Assembly: GCA_029204225.1 (NCBI GenBank)
Contig: CM055104.1
Location: 23,763,285-23,827,284, forward strand
From: Diphasiastrum complanatum
Taxonomy: Eukaryota > Streptophyta > Lycopodiopsida > Lycopodiales > Lycopodiaceae
Direction: 5' to 3'
DNA length: 64,000 bases
In this document: positions 23,201 to 34,975 of the stretch, one piece after another
How positions within the stretch are numbered: position 1 is the stretch's first letter
Layout: each line of letters starts with the position of its first letter
Notes under the pieces: model-generated
The model's database searches: none
Seen by the model: only the letters and a program-made list of their open reading frames with translations
What the model was told of the DNA's origin: nothing
Translations under genes and position numbers: made by a program

Positions 23201-23901
23201 TGTGAAAGTACTATACTTGAGGACCATAAATGGATCTACAAAAGTTCCACAAGAGTGATTGGATGCTTGCTTAACAATCTATCAAAAAACTAGACACAAA
23301 AAAGTTGATCTAAATTGGCAATTTGACAAACAACAAGCATTAACAATCAAAAGCATTGATCAACATTGAAATCCGAGTCCACATGTGTGTACTACAGGCT
23401 GTAGTACGGCCTTCAACCTGAGAAACAAGTAGAAATCGATTTGGTTTCATTTGGATCACAAAAACTCAATGTACATAGTGAACTAGCTTGAGATTGCCAA
23501 TGAGCTCCAAACATTTTCTATCTTCTCACTATGGAGAGAGTGAATACATAGTAAATTCAATTTCCTTCTTGAAGTTAGATGGATTTCCAACATGTAATCA
23601 GGAAGTTAACTCACTCTTCTTGACCTAAAATGAAACCATAGTCTATTTCCTAGAGTTATGCTTGGTAGGTAGTTAGTTGGTCAAATTTATACCTTAAACT
23701 TAGGTGTAGGTCCTATAAAGTAGGGATGACTACCAAATAGACATGAACAAATCTCTTGACTTGACCTAACCTACATTAAGATGGGTTTCCCACGTGGCAT
23801 CATGGCCTCACATGTGTGGGACCCACTTGTGTATACAATTTATACTATTCTACATGGTTTTTGATCAAGCTAGATTTGCCAATTTTTGGCAATTCTTCAC
23901 A
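23201..23901 (-). repeat. 5' LTR of G
   Basis: 701 bp, begins TGTGAAAG on + and ends TTCACA before CTAAA. Direct repeat of 19653-20374. Confidence 0.9.
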
Positions 23902-23906
23902 CTAAA

Positions 23907-25009
23907 TCTCATTTTAATCTATCTCCATTCATGCTGCATATTTACTAACGTTGTTACATAGTCTACATATTTACATGCAAATTCACACAGACGAAGAAAA
24001 GGCGAAAGAATCGCGACATTGTGTTTCTACATAGTTTAACGTGACACGCGAAAAGGGGACACTATCTTACAGAATGCCAAAAGTGCCCTAAAAGCTAAGA
24101 CACCCTGTAAATCTTATCCTAAGGCCATTCGTAAGAGTGACGCACTTTTCGTATCATCACCAACGTTCACTTCAACACTGGCTGACGTCACACCTTTTTT
24201 CACGCTCACCCCATGCAGTTGCGCTAACGGATTGCAGCTACTCATGATCTCCTACAAACAACACATCCACTTGTACTTTCACATCTGCACACTTGTAATA
24301 TTATGTAGCATATATATACTGGACACCATTCGTGTAATAGATGATGAAGCTCTAGAGCAGAAGAAGACGACATAAACGAAGTAGATGCCTTGAGCATTGA
24401 TTCTTCACTTTGTTAGAATTAAGATTTACTTCCTTTTTACAGATTGAAATAAGCTTTGTAGGACACGCGGTTTCGTCCGCTACTGTATTGTGCTCTACCG
24501 CATTATTGATATGTATACATGATATACTTAATCTGATACAGTTCATTGTTCTGCATTCAGATCTATGTTAATATTGCTATGCTTAGCATTCATTCTGTCC
24601 GATCTTTCTAGTTGTTCTTACTGGTAATAGACGATTTACATTTAGTCTTGTCTTTCGCGAAATATTCGCGACTAATTATCAATCAGCACACTCTAGCTCT
24701 TCGCGAATGATTCACGACATATAATTTGTCTTGCTATTCACGACAAATTATTCTTCTGACGCTGATACTTAAGTTTGGCTGCGTAATCTAGAATGACCGT
24801 GATTTCTATCACTAAAGTTTTGTCATTCTGATAGGCGTAGTCATGCTTGCGGAGAGAGTCGTATAATTCATTCCGCTGCACACGAACATTTTCTGTTCGA
24901 GTTCGTTTCTCGTTCGTTTCTTATTCAAGTTCGTTTCTCGTTCGTTTCTTGTTCGAGTTCGTTTCTCGATCGTGTTCGTCATTTATTCTCCCTCTCTCTC
25001 TCTCCAACA
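23907..25009 (+). repeat. Left LTR of A2 (main part), inverted relative to the right LTR
   Basis: Reverse complement of 26977-27735 and of 5897-6885/1138-1267. It ends on + with CTCTCCAACA at 25009. Its first 31 bases are at 19622-19652, separated by G. The strand here marks that its orientation is opposite to the minus-strand interior. Confidence 0.85.
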
Positions 25010-25019
25010 CCCCTCTTAA
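25010..25019 (-). other. Polypurine tract of A2
   Basis: The minus strand reads TTAAGAGGGG followed at once by TGTTGG, the normal PPT-LTR junction even though the attached LTR is flipped. Confidence 0.7.
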
Positions 25020-25795
25020 TCTGGATCCATGAATGCCTTGATCTTCAGACTGAGCAATGCACAAAATTTGTCATGTGCATTAACATTGAGTGTTTTCGTA
25101 AAGATGTCTGCAACCATGTCCTGCGTTCTGCAGTACGTTAAGCTTATCTCTCTATCGAGAACCTTGCCCCTGATGTAGTGATATCTGATCTCAATGTGCT
25201 TACTCCTAGAATGAAATCTAGGGTTGGCCTATAAGACAATATCACTTTGATTATCACAAAATAAAATTGTAGGGCTGTACTGATACAGATTGATGTCTGA
25301 CAACAAATTTCTCAACCAAAATGCTTTATTAATAGATTGAGAAGCAACAATGTATTATGCTTTAGTAGAAGAAAGTGCGATAAAGGTTTGCATACGACTA
25401 TTCCACGAAATAGGACCGTCGTTGGAAGAATGTAAATCCAGATGTGGACTTACGACTATCTGCATCTTCTCCCCAGCTTGCATCAAAATAGCCACTAAGC
25501 TGATGAAGATTGTCGTTGCTGACATCTCCACTGTAGATGCACTGGTCCATGGTAGTTCGAATATATCTCATGACTTGAATAAGAGCCTTCCAATGGGTAA
25601 TTCCATGATTAGCCATGTATTGGCTGAGTGAGCTGATAGTAAAAGAGATATCTGTTCTTGTACAGACCATTGCGTACATGAGAGATCCGAGTATCGATCG
25701 ATATAAATACTCTCTCATCTGCTCCTCTTCCTGCTTGGTCTGGTGACATTGGTCATTCGACAAATGCAGGTCTGGATCCATCGGTGAGTGAGCAT
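25020..25795 (-). pseudogene. Copia A2: RT C-terminus and RNase H
   Basis: The minus frame 25781-25398 has the RT tail and start of RNase H (SILGSLMYAM, DISFTISSLSQYM, YFDASWGEDADSRKSTSG). Downstream, in a shifted frame to about 25030, are the RNase H blocks CDNQS, HSRSKHIEIRYHYIR and ADIFTKTL. It joins abruptly at about 25795 to protease, so integrase and the RT core are deleted. Confidence 0.85.
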
Positions 25796-26825
25796 AATCT
25801 TACAGTGCCTTTACCTTTAATAGCTTGTGTGCTATTGTCGCCAAGGTGAACGAATTTCTGAGTACTGTAAAGTATATAGGACTCAAAACAGCCAATTAGG
25901 CTAGTCATGTGTTGAGTGGTTCCGGAATCCAAGAACCAAGAACTGTCGCCAGATGCTCCTTGATGGTTGGTCATGAAGGCATCATGATCCGCTTCTTGAA
26001 TAGGTTGTGGAGCTTCTGCAACTGCATTCGCCACTTGATTCGACTGCCCTTTGTTGTTCTTTGCTTGAAGTATGCAACAGTCTTGTATTTCGTAGTTGTT
26101 TCGTTTGTAGTATCTGCAGAACAGCTTCTTCTTTGTCTGCGGATTCAATTGTTCCTTGTGTTGAGCTGGTTTCTGGTCTGGCTTTGACTGTTTCGGCTCT
26201 TTCTTCTTGTTCTGTTTTGTCGTGCCCTTATTGGTGTACACGACGTGAGAATCAGCTGAGGAACTCGAGGTTTCGTTCACGTGTCTTCTTGCAACAACAT
26301 AGTAATGACTCTCGAAAGAGTCAATTCTGAATGTGTCGTGATGATCATCACCCAGTTGTCGTAAGAACTTGGCAAGCTTGTAAGCAGTTGCATCACTGCG
26401 TCTTGATCGTCTATGACAGATCCGACAGCGGCCATTTGTCTTAGCAGGTTCTTGAATTTATTAATGTGATTATGCAGAGAATCACCATTCGTCATCTTGA
26501 GGGAGTAGAATTTCTTCCTGAGATGTAGAATTTCTTTCTCGTACTTCGTATAGTGTGCTCAAGATGTCCTAAACTTCTTTCGATGTTTGAGCCTCGGATA
26601 CATGGCCGATCTGGGTATCCGTGATGTTGAGGATGATCAACGCGAAAGCTTTTCCATCCTTCAGCTTCCATCTGGCGATTGCCGCGTCCTCCGCTTCGGG
26701 TTTCTCTTCTACACTTGTAACAACGTCGTACAATTCTTTTGCCATTAGTACAGTTTTCATCTTAAATTTCCACAGATGATAATTAGCTTATCCATGATAA
26801 GACTGACTTTCCCTTGGGAATCCAT
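25796..26825 (-). pseudogene. Copia A2: gag, zinc knuckle and protease start
   Basis: The ATG at 26825 starts a gag with the same opening as copy 1. Frames 26760-26569, 26495-26277 and 26280-25753 give MKTVLMAKELYDVV, LLTSLPSSYDNW, knuckle CRYYKRNNYEIQDC (second Cys lost to Tyr) and protease WFLDSGTTQHMT. It ends where the deletion joins RT. It is more complete than copy 1 in the region around 26500. Confidence 0.85.
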
Positions 26826-26963
26826 GTTGAAGAATCAGTCCAAGTGATAGGAAAAACTATCAGTGACTTAAGTATGAAAATCTAATATTTACATAACAAG
26901 AAAACAATTACTCTATCGACTAGTAGAGTCTTGTATTGTGGAAGCTTATCAAGCTATGAAAAT

Positions 26964-26976
26964 AGCTCTGATACCA
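26964..26976 (-). other. Primer binding site of A2
   Basis: The minus strand reads TGGTATCAGAGCT directly after CTCTCCAACA, confirming the right LTR as the 5' LTR. Confidence 0.9.
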
Positions 26977-27735
26977 TGTTGGAGAGAGAAGGGGAGAATA
27001 AATGACGAACACATACGAGAAACGAACTCGAACAAGAAACGAACGAGAAACAAACTCGAACAGAACATATTCATGCGCAGCGGAATGAACTATACGACTC
27101 TATCTGTAAGCATGACTACGCCTATCAAAATGACAGAACTTTAGTGATAGAAATCACAATCATTCTAGATTACGCAGCCAAACTTTAATAGATGAAGCGC
27201 CAGAAGAATAATGTCATGAATAGCAAGACAAATTATATGTCGTGAATGATTCGCGAAGAGCTAGACTGTGCTTGACTGATAATTAGTTACGAATGATTCG
27301 TGAAAGAGAAGACTAAATGTTAATCATCTAATACCAGTAAGAACAACCAGAAAGATCAGATAGAATGAATGCTAAGCATAGCAATATTAACATAGATCTG
27401 AACGCAGAACAATGCACTGTATTAGATTAAGTATATAATATATACATGTCAATATTGCGGTAGAGCACAATACAGTAGCGGATGAAACCGCGTGTCCTAC
27501 AAATCTTAGTTCAATCTGTAAAACAGAATTAAACCTTAATTCTGACAAAGTGAAGAATCAATACTCAAGGCATCTACTTCGTTTATGTCGTCTTCTTCTG
27601 CTCTCTTCATCATCTATTTCACGAATGGTGTCCAGTATATATATGTTACATCATATTACAGGTGTGCAGATGTGAAAGTACAGAGTGGATGTGCTGTCTA
27701 TAGGAGATCGTGGGTGGCTGCAATCGTTGTCCAAT
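26977..27735 (-). repeat. 5' LTR of A2, truncated
   Basis: Matches 1138-1267 plus 5897-6529 of copy 1, then stops after GTTGTCCAAT. Relative to copy 1, about 1.0 kb is missing (end of the A LTR, the rest of the B LTR, and the B primer site). The early part carries a purine-rich array of GAAACGAAC-type units. Confidence 0.85.
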
Positions 27736-28209
27736 TTGGACCAGAACTTGTTGTGGGCTGTAGGAACACTTTTCACACGTGTGAGGCCGTACAGCTTCGG
27801 TCTGGCTAAGAAAATTCAAAAAATTGTACAATTTGACTCACACACCAAATTTGAGAGATTTTTAGTGCAAAATCAAGCATTTTCAATAGAGAATCTAATC
27901 CCTTGATTAGTTCTTGGATTAGAACAGCCAAGAAATTTAAAATTGAAGCTTGAATTAGGAGCATTGAATGATTTTCTCTGATGTTTTGAGTGCATGTTGA
28001 AGTTGAAGAGAGATATTGCTAAAAATCATAGATTAAGGAGTGATTTTGCAAGTTTGAGACTAGAATCAAAATTTCCATCATTCTACATTGGTTCATGAGT
28101 GATAGGATTGTGTCTGTAAGCTTTCTAATTGCTAGAAGACTATAGGTTCAGATCTCTTAGAGAAACCATAAGAGTTTCTAGTGCTTTTTCACATTCAAAA
28201 ATAGCATCA
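27736..28209 (+). other. B2 leader sequence
   Basis: Aligns with 7555-7998 of copy 1. No coding evidence; the primer site that should precede it is deleted. Confidence 0.7.
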
Positions 28210-29037
28210 ATGGGTGGTTTTTGCTTGAAGCTAGTGAAAGGCCTACATCCACTAATTATGCTACTTGGATAGTTCGAATGGAGTCTTTGCTTGTACTTCA
28301 TAATCTTCATGACATAGTACTTGAGGTGGAAGTAGAACCTCAAGGAGGAGTTGAATTGGTAAAGTACAAAAAGAGATGTAGAGTTGTATTACATTGCATA
28401 AAAATGAATGTAAGTAATAAGCTTTTGAAGGAAATCTCATCTTGTACCAAATCCAAAGAGGCATTAGATTCATTAAAATCATGAATATGGATCCAAGAAT
28501 ATTTCAAGGACACTCATGCTTAATCAAATCCTTCAAAGCATGAAAGGAAGTAGTGAAAGTGCCCAAAATTATGTCTTTAGAATCAAATCTTTGAATAAGG
28601 AGTTGTCTTCTATAGATGATAAAATCAAAGATGAATTATTAGTTCAAATCATTTTGAATGGATTAGGAGATGATTATTTCAATCTTGTTCAAACTTTTGC
28701 TATTCAAGATCCACTTCCTAGTATTGAAAAACTTCAAAGTGTGCTTGTAAGTGAGGAGAGTTGAATGCTTCATATCAAAAGTAGGATGAGTTCCTTATCT
28801 TTGAATGATGGTGATGCAAAAGCTAACTTTTCCTTGAAAGGCAAGAAGAAAAAGTTTCCATCCAAGAAGACTCAAGACATGGAGATTGAGGGCAAAGATG
28901 GAGCATCAAGTTCCAGAGGCAAGATCAAGAAGGACAAGAAGAAGCTAAAGTGTTTCTTTGGTTAAAAAAAGAGACATTTTGCATCCGAGTGCTACAATAA
29001 GAATAATGCCCAAGAAAAGGACAATAAAGACAATCTT
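28210..29037 (+). pseudogene. Copia B2: gag and zinc knuckle
   Basis: UBN2 gag in three frames (28221-28484, 28516-28764, 28765-28965): STNYATWIVRMESLLVL, ILNGLGDDYFNLV, then a lysine-rich linker and knuckle remnant CFFG followed by a stop and RHFASECY. The ATG at 28210 carries the same early frame problem as in copy 1. The stop inside the knuckle is unique to this copy. Confidence 0.85.
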
Positions 29038-29918
29038 GTGCTTGAAGAAGAGGAGGAAGAAGACAATCTATCTTTGATGGTATCCTCACCACAAACATCT
29101 AATCAAGACACTTGGTGGATTGATAGTGGGACAAACTCTCACATGACTCACCAAAAGGACTACTTTTCTAATCTACTTTCTTACAATAGTTCTAAGAGAT
29201 TTATCTTCACTGCAAGTGATCAAGAATGTGAGATTGTAGGTGTTGGATCCATTCCTTTATGTCTAGGATCATCTAAAAAAGTAGATCTAGACAATGTTCT
29301 TTATGTACCTTCAATTACAAAGAACTTGTTGAGTGTAGGACAACTTATGAATAGTGGATTAGATGTACATTTCATCATGGAGCATGTTCTATCTTGAAAG
29401 ATGAAAAATGTATTGCTAGTGGTTTCAAACAAGGGAGGTTATTCAAATTGGATGCTAATGTGATGGTTGGAAGTGTGGACATGGCAAGGGAGGAGCTCAC
29501 TCGAGTGGAATTATGGCAGAAAAGGTTAGGCCATCCTAACTACAAAGCTATAGAGACCATGGTGACAAAGGAGCTAGCAAGTGGATTTCCCAAAACCATA
29601 TCCAAGTGTGGCAAGCTTTGTGAAGCTTGTGGACTTTCCAAATCTCATAAGCTACCTTTCAAGAGATCTTTGATAAGATCTAACTGTAATAGAATGACTA
29701 ATAGTGACATTAAAGGACTTACACCTTATGAAGTATTGTTTGGCAAAATGCCAAATCTTAGTGATTTGAAAGTTTTTGGATATACTTGTTACATACATAT
29801 TCCTTTAGAAACAAGGAAAAAAAAAAGATGCACTTCTTTCAAAGGCATCTTTGTTGATTATAGTGAAAGTAAGAAATCTTATAGGATATTTGATCCTATT
29901 ACAAGAAAGTTGTTGTAA
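29038..29918 (+). pseudogene. Copia B2: protease and integrase lacking the catalytic core
   Basis: The protease has WWIDSGTNSHMT and continues to NLLSVGQLMNSGLDV (29038-29397). A frameshift leads to 29394-29918 with the integrase zinc region (LWQKRLGHPN, CEACGLSKSHKLP), ending FKRSLIRSN. It then jumps to the C-terminal part GLTPYEVLFGKMPNLSDLKVFG and RIFDPITRK. The whole DDE core is deleted in frame, complementary to copy 1, which keeps the start of the core but loses the end. Confidence 0.85.
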
Positions 29919-29962
29919 GTAGAGATGTACTTTTTGATGAATCTCTCCAAGCCAAAGAAAAG

Positions 29963-31715
29963 ATGACTTCCAACAACACTCAACTTGTCAAGGATCATGC
30001 TATGGCCGAGGAGGAGCTTCATGAAGATGAAGACCAAGTGGAACTTACTCAAAGTCCAAGGATGCCAAGAAGATCAACAAGGACATGGATTGAGCCATCA
30101 AGACTCACTTATAGTGTCAAAGTGGAGCAAAGGGAAGATTCTCAACTACTCAACTCTTATACTTTCTTGACTACTATGCTTGAAGAACCAACTAGTTTTG
30201 AGAAAACAAATAAGTCTCAATATTGGAGGAAAGCTATGCAAGTAGAGTTTGATGCACTAATGGAAAATCAAACTTGGAAGCTTGTTGATCTACCTTATGG
30301 AAACAAGCCTATTACTTGTAAATGGATATATAGATTGAAATATAATCAAGATGGTTCCATTCATAAGTACAAAGCTAGACTTCTAACAAAAGGTTTTTTG
30401 CAAGTCAAAGGCATAGATTATGATGAAACCTTTGCACTTGTTGCAAAGCTTGTGACCATTAGATTAATCATATGTCTTGCTACTTCTTTCAAATGGGAGT
30501 TCTTCCAACTTGATGTGACAAATGATTTCTTGAATGGATTCTTGGAAGAGGAAATCTACATGTGCCAACCCGAGGGCTTCATCAAAGATGGAGAAGAAGA
30601 CAAGATGTGTTACTTGAATAAGAGTCTTTATGGACTCAAGCAAGCACCAAGAGCATGGTACTCTTGGTTGCATTCCTATCTTATTTCCATTAGCTTTGTT
30701 ATAAGTTCTCATGAACCATAATTGTACTACAAATGGAATGATGAGAAGATCATTATCTTAGTTTTCTATGTTGATGACATTATACTCATAGGAAATGATC
30801 TAGATGGCATCAAAATGTAAAAATTTCCTTGTCTAGTGAATTTAGGATTATAGATCTAGGACTTCTTAAAGTTATACTTGGAATAGAAGTCACTAGAAGT
30901 AATGATTTTACTTTCATATGTCAATCTAAGTATGCTAGATCAATCTTATCAAAATTTGGCATGATTGATTGTAAAGGAGTTAAAACTCCCATGGAAGTAA
31001 GTGTAAAAGTTTCTAAGGAAAGTGATAAAGCATCTTTTGAGGACATCACTACCTATAGAATGCTTATTGGTTCCTTGATATACTTAACCATCACTAGACC
31101 AGATTTTAGTTTTTGTGTTGACAAATTGAGTCAATACATACAAAGTCCATTAATATGTCATTGGAAAAGAGCAAAAAGGGTGTTAAGGTACATCTCGACT
31201 ACAAAAGACTTTGGCATAGTTTATGAAAGGACTAATATTTGTTTAAGGGCATATTCGAACTCAAGTTTTGCAGGTGACAAGATGGATAGAAGATCCATAA
31301 ATGCACTTACTACGTTTTTATGTGGAGGAGCTATATCTTGGCTTTCCAAAAAGCAAGATATCATCTCTCTTTCATCAACAGAATCCGAGTATCAAGCTAT
31401 GACAACAACAACAAAGGAAGTTCTTTGGATTAAAAGGCTTTTGGAGGAGCTTCATGTGATCAAGGATGAAGGCATTCCATGCATATATTGTGATAATCAA
31501 GCAACTCAACAACTTGCAAACAATGCAGTCTTCCATGCTCGAACAAAGCACATTGAGATTTCACATCATTTCGTGAGGGAGAAAGTGCAAGCAAAGGAGA
31601 TCAAGATTATTCATATTTCATCATCAGATTGCATTGCTGATATGCTCACCAAGGCATTGTCTAAAGATCCAATTGTAAAATTAAGATTGGCTCTTGGAGC
31701 TAGATTTTCGAGGAG
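29963..31715 (+). pseudogene. Copia B2: reverse transcriptase and RNase H
   Basis: 29963-30721 has the acidic linker, PRMPRRSTRT, WRKAMQVEFDALMENQTW, KYKARL, QLDVTNDFLNGFLEEEIYM and YGLKQAPRAWY. A stop at 30721 precedes FYVDDI (about 30760-30785). After another break, 30829-31770 is a long open frame with GLLKVILGIEV, YRMLIGSLIYL, RNase H SFAGDKMDRRS, SSTESEYQA, CDNQATQQLA and TKHIEISHHFVREK, ending at ADMLTKALS; the frame runs into the LTR. RT motifs are intact apart from two breaks, making this the best RT in the window. Confidence 0.9.
31705..31715 (+). other. Polypurine tract of B2
   Basis: TTTTCGAGGAG immediately before the LTR start TGTGAAAATG. Confidence 0.75.
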
Positions 31716-32535
31716 TGTGAAAATGCAAAATCCATGCCTGGACAAAGCCAAAATCTTGTATATAGGATAATCACACATGTGTGGAGCCTGTTCCCATGTG
31801 TGAAATTAGTGTACTGGTCATGTACCATAATCATATATGTTGTACATATGATTTAATTCAAGTTCTAGTGGTTAAAAAGGCCAAAAACTAGTTTTCTAGA
31901 TATATGACACATGGTATCAATCTATTGATTGCATGAGCCAAATAATTTGGTTAGGTGTCACATCCCATGTGTACAGGACAGCTCACACATGTGGAAAAAG
32001 TTGAAGTAGGCGAGTTTTTGCTTCTAGAAGTTTTTCATGAAGATTTTCATATAGTAGTAAATTGGACCAAAAATGTTCAAAATAGAAAGTTTGATTCAAG
32101 TGTCAAATTTGCATGATGATGACAAAGCATCCTCACACATGTGAGATCTGATGCATGATCAGTACCTCGAGCTCCAAGAAGTGTATTTATAGAGACATAT
32201 TTGGCCACAATCAATATGAAACATCAATCTTGATTTTGGAAACAATTTTGTGTAATTCTCTCTATTTGTCTACATTTGTTTTGATTGTTTTGAGGTTCTA
32301 TCAGTGTACTTTGTTTTCAGATTGGAGTCCGTACTCTGGCAGGGTTTCACAAGTGTGAAACCAACAAGTACATTTACCTTCATTAATGATTGTTCTTGTT
32401 AGGTTTTTATGTCTAGAGTTGATCTAGATTGATCTTAATCTTATGTAGATTGATAGATCAAGTAAATCTAACATCCAATCCCTCTTGAGGATCAGATTAG
32501 GATCCACTCTTGGTCCATTTTGTACTTTTTTCATA
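31716..32535 (+). repeat. 3' LTR of B2
   Basis: 820 bp; left part matches 19339-19621, right part matches 6891-7417. Contains many copies of the short word CACATGTG/CACACGTGTG. It ends TTTCATA instead of CACA, then GAAAC. Confidence 0.85.
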
Positions 32536-32540
32536 GAAAC

Positions 32541-33560
<1,020 letters not shown>

Positions 33561-33589
33561 TGCCATTATCTTTTTTGGATCAAATGTTA

Positions 33590-34742
33590 ACACTGACAAA
33601 CAATCATCCCATCTACAAGAGATGGATGTGAGAGAGGCCAAGTCGTTTGTGAAAATTGCTAGTTATTTGACCGTCGAATTTGGTGATGACTAGTATTATT
33701 GTGCATATGCCTATAATGCCCGTTGGAAAGATGTGGCAATAATAAATATTGACAGAGAAAATGTTGGCATGACATGTACGTCAATTTGTGGACTATCCTG
33801 AAGTGCTATAGAGGCTGACTGCTCGTATCCTTTGATTATTCCTCTGGCCGTTGATAATTACTGGGAGGCCTTCGTTCTAAAATCATCAAATCTTTTTTAA
33901 AATTCCTCCGAGGTAGATTTGTAATGATTTGCCTTTAGGATCAAATAGTTCATCTCATTCTGAGATATCGACCTGTTTGCAACTAGTGTGTGAAGCATGT
34001 TCTCTTTTGTGGCCACGGTACCTAACTCTGTCAAAATTCATTCGTTCTCAAACCAAGCAAGATCCAAATTCCCCCGAAGCAAGGGAATCTATTTTCTTGC
34101 CTTGACGACAGCTTCGTCGAATTTATCTTGGGCCTTCGATAGAGCTTCTTGCAACTTGCCTGCATGTTCTTGTAAAGAATAGTCATGGGGTTGAATGGCT
34201 TTCAGTTCCTCCATCAACTTTGCTTCGTAATGTTTTCTACTTAGAGTTCCTAATTTAGCTGGATTAGCTTCTAACTTATCAATATATTCTCGCTACCTGG
34301 TTTTGAAATCTGCTTTTCCAAAGAATTTTTTTTTTTTATCATTTTTTGGATCATTTGTCCCAGGTCTAAATGGATTTCTAGGATGTCACAAGAATCAAGA
34401 GTAACTACTGGTCCGTTGGCTGGAAATGATTGTTGTACTTGAGGACTGGGAGGCTAAGCTACTGGGTATCCACTTCTTTGAATATATCTTCTCCTTAATA
34501 TCCCTCTGGTACTGTGGCGTCAAAGACCTTTGCAGATCATGCACCAACATGGATCTTTAACATGTATGGAGCTTGATAGACAGCTGGTGAAGTTGCTGAC
34601 CTACCTTGTGGTGTGTCTGCTTGCAATTCCATAGATGTATCAAAGAACTGATCGAATTCTCCTTAGGGAGATTTGGAAATGAAAGGAGCTGGGCTTTGGG
34701 GGAGGATGAATGTCTCTTTGACATAAAGGGGGTTGGAGTCAT
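33590..34742 (-). pseudogene. Unidentified gag-like coding remnant (copy 2)
   Basis: Minus-strand counterpart of 8860-9903. Readable pieces include TPTPFMSKRH, a long probably helical stretch (KLQEALSKAQDKFDEAV), ILTELGTVATKEN and KSTSEEF. Stops separate them. The two copies keep the same peptide over several hundred bases. Its direction is opposite to the RNase H that adjoins it at 34756, so the two belong to different elements or were brought together by rearrangement. Confidence 0.4.
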
Positions 34743-34755
34743 CGATCGTATAAGT

Positions 34756-34975
34756 AAACTATCCCACCACAGAACGTGAAGCGTTGACTATGCTTTTTTT
34801 GGTTAAAAAGTTTCAACATTATTTAACGGTGACACATTTTGCATTTTATATGGATCATCATCCTTTGCTTTATTTACTAAACAAGACATTTAATACGAGA
34901 ACATTGCAAGATGGTTACTTATACTATCTAAGTTTGATTTTCGAGTAGTGGTTCAGAAGGGCAAACTTCAGCTTG
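34756..34975 (+). pseudogene. Ty3/gypsy RNase H fragment (copy 2)
   Basis: Reads NYPTTEREALTM, then KKFQHYL, FYMDHHPLLYLLNK and the degraded tail (LIFE, stop, WFRR). These are the gypsy RNase H blocks in order. RT is missing upstream and the integrase N-terminus is missing downstream. Confidence 0.85.

Larger units (their letters stand above)
19653..23901 (-). mobile_element. Copia-type element G: two LTRs and target duplication, no RT core
   Basis: LTRs 19653-20374 (722 bp) and 23201-23901 (701 bp) are direct repeats running TGTGAAAG..TTCACA. The target duplication CTAAA is perfect (19648-19652, 23902-23906) and interrupts the A2 left LTR. The primer site is at 23188-23200 and a purine tract sits next to the left LTR. 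The interior encodes gag, protease and an integrase C-terminal fragment, with only a trace of RT, so the element is non-autonomous. The left LTR carries an extra short repeat of AAGCTAGATTTGCCAATT near 20330-20355. Confidence 0.9.
19622..27735 (-). mobile_element. Copia A, copy 2 (A2), with LTRs in opposite orientation, containing G
   Basis: Left LTR 19622-19652 plus 23907-25009; interior 25010-26976 on the minus strand; right LTR 26977-27735 (3'-truncated by the junction with B2). The left LTR is the reverse complement of the right LTR: both begin TGTTGGAGAG next to the interior. A polypurine tract (minus AAGAGGGG) touches the left LTR and the primer site touches the right one. The outer left end TGTTGGATTT follows TGGAA; the equivalent outer right end in copy 1 is followed by TGGTA. 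Confidence 0.8.
19334..32540 (+). mobile_element. Copia B, copy 2 (B2), with nested A2 and G, including target duplication
   Basis: The 5' LTR starts TGTGAAAATG at 19339; the 3' LTR is 31716-32535. The bases GAAAC at 19334-19338 and 32536-32540 form the 5-bp target duplication, so this is one insertion now 13.2 kb long because A2 (with G inside) landed in its 5' LTR. Without the guests it would be about 5.1 kb. The rest of the 5' LTR and the primer site were lost in a deletion at the A2/B2 junction (27735/27736), so it lacks the start of a functional transcript. Confidence 0.85.
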
